From positions 1 to 12,798 of the forward strand of contig CAZJJK010000099.1 of NCBI GenBank assembly GCA_964546285.1: a stretch of DNA of 12,798 bases, in the 5' to 3' direction. The notes below the pieces were generated by a model that did not search any database, was not told the DNA's origin, and was given only the letters and a program-made list of their open reading frames with translations. Numbering within the stretch: the stretch's first letter is position 1; every line of letters starts with the position of its first letter. Shown in pieces: positions 7,781-12,798 of this stretch. The position numbers and the translations under genes were made by a program. The stretch is from CAZJJK01 sp964546285. Its GTDB lineage: Bacteria; Spirochaetota; Spirochaetia; Treponematales; Breznakiellaceae.

Positions 7781-9931
7781 TTAGCGCGCGTTAAGAATCG
7801 CTACGCCTTCATCCGTAATCGCCGCGAGATAATCGACCGTACCGTCACCATCAAGATAGCCTAGCGCGAGAGCCTGAGTGCTATTACTATTAGTCCACTG
7901 AATTGGTGAAAAGGCTTCGGCCTCTAGGTCTCCATAAGAATTCTGGAGATAAACCCCGATACAACTCCAGCCATCATGGTAAACAATCAAATCCTCACGA
8001 TAATCACCATTAATATCTCCAAGGGCGAGCGAATGCGGTAAATCCTTTGAGGAGACAATCGCCGTCGGCGTATTGGGTAATTCTCCCTCCGCGCTTTGCG
8101 CAAATATGGCAATATTACTATTAGGAACGTTCCCGCCGTAAGATAGGATGATGTCGTCAAGGCCATCACCAGTGATATCCCCCACGGCTAGGCCATTGGT
8201 TAAGGTATTATTTGTGTCGATGGCACGGTATACAGATTCATTAAGTCCACCGCTTTCGTTCTGCGTTAGAATACCAACATTTGGCAATTGCGATTGTCCA
8301 CTCATGACGACTAGATCTAGCAAACTGTCGTTGTTGAGATCCCCGGTGCCGATCGCGTCCCAACCACCGTGGGTAACGGAGTATGTGGTCGCAGCGCCAA
8401 ACTCATGTTTCACAACATCCTGGTACCAGACCGAGGCCGTATTATAGCCCCAGTCTATGCCCGCGAGATCGAGTAGTCTATCATCGTTAAGATCGGCTAT
8501 CGTCAAGCGGGAACTATCCTCGCTCTCCAAAAAACCGGCGAAACTTAGAGTACCAGCCTCGGTTTGATAATAGAGATCGATGCCTTTATTTAGATTACCC
8601 ACCGCGACATCGTCGCGGCCGTCGCCATTGAGGTCGCCAATCGCCAGCGTTATTGGACGATGGGAATCATCGCCGCTTGTTTCGTAGATAGACGGCGTTT
8701 CACTTAATCCGCCAGCCTCATCGTAGAGGTGCACGATAAGCTTGCGCTGCCTTTCTTCACCAGATGAATCCCTATAGTTCCCCGTCGCGTAGGCGAGATC
8801 GTTTTTGCCGTCGCTGTTGAGGTCACCGACGGCGAGAGCCTCTATATACACATCACTGTAGCCTAAGAGTGACGCTTCATGGAATAGGGGAGCGTGAAGG
8901 GTCGTAAAACTCCAGACATAGGCTTCCGTCAGGGATACGCCAGCGTTGCTTTTCATGTCCTTCGTTATAGTGGCGGTATACTCTGTGCCATAGGCTAAGG
9001 GAGCGTTTGGGGTAAAAGTCACTACCGTTTCACTCGTAGAAAGGGTTCCCGAAACCTTTGTATCGTCTCCGTCAAGCAGTAGGAAGGAGTCGGCGGTAAT
9101 ACTAGCGCTGTTCATGTAAACGGAAAAGGTAGCACTCAAGCTTGAGTCGATTTCAATCCCGATAGCATCTTGAGCGGGGAAAACGTTCTGTATGGTTGGG
9201 GCGGGCGGTGGAGTACCCAGCGGAGTTCCGGCTGCCGCGGCGCCACGCGAAGCTATCTCAGGGTATCGGCACACAAGCAGGAAGCTCGCTTCCTGCCCAG
9301 CGATAAGTCCGCTTACGGTCATCGTCTGGACGCCCTTATTCACCGTCTCTACGGGGGTCTGACTTATGTCGCCGTCATAAACGGCGTAGAGTTCCACCGC
9401 TTCAAGATCGCTCATCGCTGGATCACGCCACCTAAGTGTGAGGCTGCCCTCATTGGCTTGAATGGCGATGTTCGACACATCAAATACCGGATCATCGTCT
9501 AGGCGCCACACCCATTTTTTTGTGTCGCTTTCATCTTCCAAAAATTCTATCTCATAATTACGTAAGGGGCTAAAAAGAAATTTATAGACCTCTTGCGTTC
9601 CCGTTTTCACCAAGGTATGGTTAACGTTAGGACTTGCTATTTCCACCGCTATTAAACCAAGTTCCCTATTTTTCAGGATACCCTCATATAAAAAACTTTG
9701 TCCGGAAGGAACGACGACGCCTGTCCACAGCGGAGCGGAAGTGTCCAAGTCTTCTATCGTGTGCGCATAGGCCTTCAACACTACGCTATTCTCCCAGCCA
9801 TTTATCATTACGATCATACCGTACTCATCTTCAGCTTCTGACGAAGCGCTAGGAAAACGACAGCCAGATACCGCTAGTAATAAAAAAAGCAAAGAAACGA
9901 AAAGGTCTAAGAGGAAACGCGCCTTTTTCAT
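7781..9931 (-). CDS. Large lipoprotein with FN3-like, Big_5 and seven FG-GAP/VCBS-type repeats
   Basis: A 716-residue predicted lipoprotein. The ATG at 9931 was chosen over one 48 bases upstream because GGAG lies five bases before it and it opens directly into a signal peptide with K2, K3, R5 and lipobox VSGC (Cys24). Domains in order: an undefined beta region (40-145); an FN3-like segment (about 150-225); a proline linker (240-246); a bacterial Ig-like Big_5 domain (248-345, ending AYVWSFTT); and seven repeats carrying DxNxDGxxD-type loops at 370, 433, 480, 531, 585, 639 and 693. These loops are calcium-binding motifs of FG-GAP/VCBS beta-propellers, so residues 355-716 probably form one seven-bladed propeller. 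Repeats 3, 4 and 6 have lost the loop glycine, and the seventh starts with Y instead of D. A role in surface adhesion or ligand binding is inferred; the partner is unknown. The gene looks more AT-rich than its flanks and is separately transcribed. Confidence 0.88.
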   Translation of the reverse strand: MKKARFLLDLFVSLLFLLLAVSGCRFPSASSEAEDEYGMIVMINGWENSVVLKAYAHTIEDLDTSAPLWTGVVVPSGQSFLYEGILKNRELGLIAVEIASPNVNHTLVKTGTQEVYKFLFSPLRNYEIEFLEDESDTKKWVWRLDDDPVFDVSNIAIQANEGSLTLRWRDPAMSDLEAVELYAVYDGDISQTPVETVNKGVQTMTVSGLIAGQEASFLLVCRYPEIASRGAAAAGTPLGTPPPAPTIQNVFPAQDAIGIEIDSSLSATFSVYMNSASITADSFLLLDGDDTKVSGTLSTSETVVTFTPNAPLAYGTEYTATITKDMKSNAGVSLTEAYVWSFTTLHAPLFHEASLLGYSDVYIEALAVGDLNSDGKNDLAYATGNYRDSSGEERQRKLIVHLYDEAGGLSETPSIYETSGDDSHRPITLAIGDLNGDGRDDVAVGNLNKGIDLYYQTEAGTLSFAGFLESEDSSRLTIADLNDDRLLDLAGIDWGYNTASVWYQDVVKHEFGAATTYSVTHGGWDAIGTGDLNNDSLLDLVVMSGQSQLPNVGILTQNESGGLNESVYRAIDTNNTLTNGLAVGDITGDGLDDIILSYGGNVPNSNIAIFAQSAEGELPNTPTAIVSSKDLPHSLALGDINGDYREDLIVYHDGWSCIGVYLQNSYGDLEAEAFSPIQWTNSNSTQALALGYLDGDGTVDYLAAITDEGVAILNAR

Positions 9932-10000
9932 GTCTACTCCGGAATTAGAAAATAGTGGTGCGAATAAGGGGAAAGGCAATTCCCGTGCAGAGCCGCTTAA

Positions 10001-10029
10001 ACCCTAATTTAGAAATTTCTAACTGTCAA
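10001..10029 (-). promoter_or_regulatory. Putative promoter of the FG-GAP lipoprotein gene
   Basis: On the minus strand a perfect -35 TTGACA (10029-10024) and TAGGGT (10006-10001) are spaced by 17 bases. The -10 keeps the most important T, A and final T. Transcription would begin near 9994, leaving a leader of about 60 bases before the GGAG/ATG at 9931. The box lies between the hydrolase stop (10065) and the lipoprotein start, so the lipoprotein need not depend on hydrolase transcription. Confidence 0.55.
10009..10022. promoter_or_regulatory. Perfect 14-bp palindrome within the promoter spacer, candidate operator
   Basis: TTAGAAATTTCTAA is its own reverse complement and fills most of the 17-bp spacer between the -35 and -10 boxes. 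This is the position where a dimeric repressor or a MerR-type activator would bind. It is AT-rich in a GC-rich neighbourhood. No regulator gene is in the window, so the binding protein is unknown. Confidence 0.45.
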
Positions 10030-10064
10030 GTTATGAAAGAAACGGGATGGAACCGCCCGCAAAC

Positions 10065-10892
10065 TCAACCGAGCTCAGCTAGAAAACCTTCCAGCGCTTC
10101 CATGAAGCGGCCGAAGGCGTCGAAGCGGATCAGATGACCGACAGAGAGAACCTTGATGATCCTGGCGCGGGGATAGAGCTGGCTGATCTTCGCCTCAACC
10201 GCGGGCGTGACGATGCCGCCAAGGGCGGGATCAGCGCTGACAACTAGGAGCGGGCAGCGCAAGGAAGCGAGCAGACCAGTCCAATGCCCCTCAGCCGGAT
10301 TCATCTTCTCGGACATAAGCCCGGCTATCGCCGGGTCCAGCTGTTTTTTGGCTTCGCACATAGCCCGGACAAGCTCGTCCGGCCAAGATGGATGGTCCGC
10401 GCGGTAGCCCTCCAGCAAGGACTCCAAACTACGCGAAGGCAGGCTCTTAGCCCAAGCGACGATGGAAGCGGAATTGCCTTGGCCGCCGGAAGCGGGCCAG
10501 GGCTTTATCCACCAAGGCGGGTCTTCCAAGGCTAGGGCGCGGACTAGTTCGGGATACCGGACCGCCGTTAGGAAGGACACCATCGCGCCCATTGAGTGGC
10601 CGCAGAGCACGGGCTTATCCAAGCCCAGGGCACGGATCAAACCAGCGAGGTCGGCGGCCATATCCACGTCCTCATCTGGCCTCACCCTGGCCGAAAGGCC
10701 GTGGCCCGGCATATCGGGCATGACCACGTCCCAGTCCGCTTCCAGAGCCTTGGCCACCTGGATCCAGCAGCGTCCGTTATCGGAAAAGCCATGCGTGAGT
10801 ACGATGGAAGGCTTGCCTTTCGCGCCCGTCCGGTAATAATGGAGCGTCTGTCCGCCCAGCTCGATATCCGCCTGGAACCATTCCATCGCCAT
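10065..10892 (-). CDS. Alpha/beta hydrolase
   Basis: A 275-residue cytoplasmic alpha/beta-hydrolase-fold protein with no signal peptide. The oxyanion-hole motif HGF is at 34-36 and DMPGHGLS at 60-67. The nucleophile elbow GHSMG is at 98-102 (Ser100), a likely acid is D221 in SADP, and the catalytic His253 is in VGHLIRFD. The triad is complete and the length is normal for this family (esterases, lactonases, C-C bond hydrolases), but the substrate cannot be told. Two in-frame ATGs (10892 and 10886) lie just before the 100-N gap. The first is used here. The ribosome-binding site is hidden in the gap, and a start further upstream in the missing sequence is possible. It is divergent from the ABC exporter genes across the gap. 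Confidence 0.88.
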   Translation of the reverse strand: MAMEWFQADIELGGQTLHYYRTGAKGKPSIVLTHGFSDNGRCWIQVAKALEADWDVVMPDMPGHGLSARVRPDEDVDMAADLAGLIRALGLDKPVLCGHSMGAMVSFLTAVRYPELVRALALEDPPWWIKPWPASGGQGNSASIVAWAKSLPSRSLESLLEGYRADHPSWPDELVRAMCEAKKQLDPAIAGLMSEKMNPAEGHWTGLLASLRCPLLVVSADPALGGIVTPAVEAKISQLYPRARIIKVLSVGHLIRFDAFGRFMEALEGFLAELG

Positions 10893-10895
10893 GCT

Positions 10896-10995
10896 NNNNN
10901 NNNNNNNNNNNNNNNNNNNNNNNNNNNNNNNNNNNNNNNNNNNNNNNNNNNNNNNNNNNNNNNNNNNNNNNNNNNNNNNNNNNNNNNNNNNNNNN
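10896..10995. other. Scaffold gap (100 N) between the hydrolase and the ABC permease
   Basis: A second run of exactly 100 N, again a placeholder of unknown true size. It must hide the 5' half of the first permease gene (about 120 residues, judged from the usual family length near 260), the divergent promoters and the hydrolase ribosome-binding site. The real distance is therefore probably 400 bases or more. Confidence 0.95.
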
Positions 10996-11421
10996 CCCAC
11001 CTTAGCGGTGGCGGCCGCCCTGGGCTTTCCCCTGGCGCCGGCGAGCGCCTCTAGCTTCGTTCTCTTTATCGCGAGCCTGGGCCTTGCCGTGAGCCTCGGC
11101 TTCGCCATCGATTTCGCGTTCACGAGTTTCAGCGTCAGGTTTAGGAACATGGGCTGGACAGCCCTGGCCATCCGCTCGGCCTTCTTCACCATCTGCTCAG
11201 GCGCCCTCATCCCCTTCGAACTCCTGCCCTGGGGCTTAGGCGCTGTCTTTCGCGTCTTGCCCTTCGGTTCCCTCGCCCACTCACCCCTATCTATCTACGT
11301 GGGCGGTACCGATCCCCTCATGGTCCTGTTAGGCCAGGCCGCCTGGAATCTCGCGCTGTGGCCTGTCTGCTTCCTCGCCTTCCGCCGCGGCGAGGAAAGG
11401 ATGGTCGCCTATGGCGGGTAG
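10996..11421 (+). CDS. ABC-2 type transporter permease, C-terminal fragment (COG4587-like)
   Basis: The last 141 residues of a multi-pass inner-membrane protein, cut at its 5' end by the assembly gap. It shows several hydrophobic helices (about 18-40, 55-75, 105-130 of the fragment). It also has the segment LIPFELLPWGLGAVFRVLPF, followed by a P-x-x-I-Y-x-G pattern, typical of COG4587-type permeases that pair with a second permease and an ATPase. The TAG stop (11419-11421) overlaps the start of the next gene by 11 bases, which supports one operon. Substrate unknown; this family is annotated as drug or lipid exporters by similarity only. Confidence 0.8.
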   Translation, partial: PTLAVAAALGFPLAPASASSFVLFIASLGLAVSLGFAIDFAFTSFSVRFRNMGWTALAIRSAFFTICSGALIPFELLPWGLGAVFRVLPFGSLAHSPLSIYVGGTDPLMVLLGQAAWNLALWPVCFLAFRRGEERMVAYGG

Positions 11422-12253
11422 ACCCTTCACCCTGAGACGGCTCTTCGGGCTTTTCGCCCTATCGGCCAAGATGGACCTCCTTTGGCTCACGCGCGATACC
11501 GGGATTTGCCTGGTCCAAATCCTCACCGACCTCATCGGCACCCTATCCGGCTTATCCGGGGTCTTCCTGCTTTCAGCGCGTTTCGGGGGCCTGGGCGACT
11601 TGTCGGAAAATCAGGTCCTTTTCATGCTCGGCTATGCCCTCACGGTGGACGGACTCTTCATGGTCTTCTTCACCATGTCTAACACCGGATTTGTGAGTCG
11701 GATAATCGGACGGGGCCAGGTGGATCATATGCTTATCCAGCCCGTGCCGCTTTGGGCCCAATTCCTAACCGCGGGCTTTATTCCCTTTACCGGATCGGCG
11801 AACCTCGCCTGCGGCATCGCTCTCTCGGCATGGTCCGCGGTCCGCTTGGGACTCGGTGCCGAGGGGCTGGCGGCCGCGCTCGTCGCCCTACCCCCCTCCC
11901 TCGCCATCATCTTGGCCAGTTCCTACATCGCGGGCTCGGCCGCTTTCTACGCTCCGGCCGCGGCCGAGGAAATTTCAACTTCGATCATAGGCTTCTACAA
12001 TTCGCTGAAACAATTCCCCCTGGGGGGCTTGTCCCGCTTTGCCCGAATCGCGCTCTGCGCGGTCCTGCCGGCGGGTCTGGTGGCTTGGTTCCCGGCGCGG
12101 ACCGCGCTGGGCATCCCCGCCGGTCCCTGGTGGATTCTCCACGTCATGGCCCTCGGCCTTTCGGCTACCGCCATAATCCTCTTCAAAAAAGGACTTTGCC
12201 ATTATGCGAAATACGGATCGATCCGTTACAACGCCCACGGGTTCCGCAGCTAA
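11411..12253 (+). CDS. ABC-2 type transporter permease (COG3694-like)
   Basis: A complete 280-residue inner-membrane permease with about six hydrophobic segments (roughly 32-56, 66-92, 112-140, 152-182, 210-228, 238-258). The segment GRGQVDHMLIQPVPLWAQF (100-118) matches the conserved R-x-G-x-[LV]-D-x-x-L-x-x-P-[VL] cytoplasmic motif of this permease family. The positively charged C-terminus (KKGLCHYAKYGSIRY) is also characteristic. The ATG at 11411 overlaps the preceding gene, and AAAGG ten bases upstream could serve as ribosome-binding site. The 3' end overlaps the ATPase start by 50 bases. It is predicted to form a heterodimeric channel with the upstream permease. Confidence 0.88.
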   Translation: MAGRPFTLRRLFGLFALSAKMDLLWLTRDTGICLVQILTDLIGTLSGLSGVFLLSARFGGLGDLSENQVLFMLGYALTVDGLFMVFFTMSNTGFVSRIIGRGQVDHMLIQPVPLWAQFLTAGFIPFTGSANLACGIALSAWSAVRLGLGAEGLAAALVALPPSLAIILASSYIAGSAAFYAPAAAEEISTSIIGFYNSLKQFPLGGLSRFARIALCAVLPAGLVAWFPARTALGIPAGPWWILHVMALGLSATAIILFKKGLCHYAKYGSIRYNAHGFRS

Positions 12254-12798
12254 CGTGGCGATTCAGGCTTCGGGGCTCACCAAGGTCTACAGCCAATGGC
12301 AAAGGACGGGCCAGACGCGGGACATCCTGAAGAGCCTGTTCAAGCCCGAAAAGAAAACGGTGGTTGCCCTAGACAAGCTCGATTTGGCAATCAAGCCCGG
12401 CGAGTTCGTAGCCTACGCGGGCGCGAACGGCGCGGGGAAGAGCACTACTCTCAAGCTTTTCTCCGGCATCCTCCAGCCCAGCTCGGGCGAAGCGAGGGTC
12501 CTCGGACTTGACCCAGCCCGTGACCGCATCTCCCTCATGGCGAGGGTCGGCGTCCTGTTCGGCCAGCGCACCGAGCTTTGGTGGGATCATCCCGTGGCCG
12601 CGAGCTTCGACTGGAAGGCGGCGGTCTGGGCTGTACCCAAAGACGAATATCAGCGCGCCCGCGCCCGCGCCATCGAGCTCCTGGACCTCGGCCCCCTCAT
12701 GAACACCTTCGCGCGCGAGCTATCGCTCGGCCAGAGGATGCGGGCCGACCTCGGCCTCGCCCTCCTGCACAGCCCCGAGCTCCTCTTGCTGGACGAAC
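12204..12798 (+). CDS. ABC transporter ATP-binding protein (COG4586-like), 5' part
   Basis: The first 198 residues of the nucleotide-binding subunit of this exporter; the gene runs off the window right after Walker B. Walker A GANGAGKST is at 73-81, the Q-loop FGQRTELWW has Q121, the signature is LSLGQ (173-177) and Walker B is LLLLDE (193-198). The long stretch between the first strand and Walker A (GQTRDILKSLFKPEKK) and the FGQR-x-x-LWWD sequence are hallmarks of the COG4586 group that partners with COG4587/COG3694 permeases. The ATG at 12204 is chosen because AAGGA lies ten bases upstream; it gives a 50-base overlap with the permease. A GTG at 12255, just after the permease stop, is the alternative and lacks a good ribosome-binding site. 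Confidence 0.9.
   Translation, partial: MRNTDRSVTTPTGSAANVAIQASGLTKVYSQWQRTGQTRDILKSLFKPEKKTVVALDKLDLAIKPGEFVAYAGANGAGKSTTLKLFSGILQPSSGEARVLGLDPARDRISLMARVGVLFGQRTELWWDHPVAASFDWKAAVWAVPKDEYQRARARAIELLDLGPLMNTFARELSLGQRMRADLGLALLHSPELLLLDE

Noticed and set aside
9932..9979. Earlier ATG (9979) for the FG-GAP lipoprotein
   Set aside because: It would place 16 extra residues (MPFPLFAPLFSNSGVD) before a perfect lipoprotein signal, whereas the ATG at 9931 has a good Shine-Dalgarno.
10893..11210. Upstream extension of the hydrolase frame through the N gap
   Set aside because: The part beyond the gap is the antisense of the ABC permease, and the frame across 100 N is arbitrary. The hydrolase fold starts naturally at 10892 or 10886.
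11752..12330. 192-residue plus-strand open frame overlapping the second permease
   Set aside because: It is an Arg/Gly/Pro-rich shadow in another frame of the permease, whose own frame has clear membrane helices and family motifs.

Overview
This is a 12.8 kb piece of a draft bacterial scaffold. It holds two runs of exactly 100 N (6392-6491 and 10896-10995), which are scaffold-gap placeholders, and each interrupts a gene or gene start. The host looks like a diderm (Gram-negative type) bacterium. There are lipoproteins, a periplasmic sensor, and a protease with what looks like an outer-membrane barrel-like domain. Most genes are GC-rich. The style of the large propeller-cyclase and of the two-permease ABC exporter would fit a spirochaete, but no marker gene is present and this taxonomic guess is weak.

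Layout. (1) 104-4476, minus strand: a two-gene unit. A 1068-residue membrane protein has a periplasmic two-component-regulator-type beta-propeller, a Y_Y_Y domain, one membrane helix and a cytoplasmic class III adenylate cyclase with all six catalytic residues. It overlaps by four bases (ATGA) with a YqhD/BdhA-type NADPH-dependent alcohol/aldehyde dehydrogenase. (2) 4477-4640: divergent intergenic region with a plausible sigma70 promoter facing right. (3) 4641-6795, plus strand: an SppA-type signal peptide peptidase (protease IV) with an extra N-terminal beta-rich domain, split by the first N gap. (4) 6785-7707, minus strand: an unrecognised lipoprotein whose signal peptide is restored by a one-base frameshift in a homopolymer. 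(5) 7781-9931, minus strand: a large lipoprotein with an FN3-like domain, a Big_5 Ig-like domain and seven FG-GAP/VCBS-type calcium-binding repeats. It is read from its own promoter, whose spacer holds a perfect 14-bp palindrome. (6) 10065-10892, minus strand: an alpha/beta hydrolase running up to the second N gap. (7) 10996-12798, plus strand: an ABC-2 type exporter with a C-terminal permease fragment, a complete second permease and the start of the ATPase, with overlapping genes. The window ends inside the Walker B motif.

How the genes relate. The cyclase and dehydrogenase are almost certainly co-translated, so an external signal read by the propeller may be linked to aldehyde/alcohol metabolism through cAMP; that functional link is inference. 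The two lipoproteins may form an envelope-surface module. The three ABC genes form one transporter of unknown substrate. I saw no phage, IS element, CRISPR array, tRNA or rRNA. The most unusual items are the propeller-cyclase architecture, the SppA fusion, the frameshifted lipoprotein start and the palindromic promoter.
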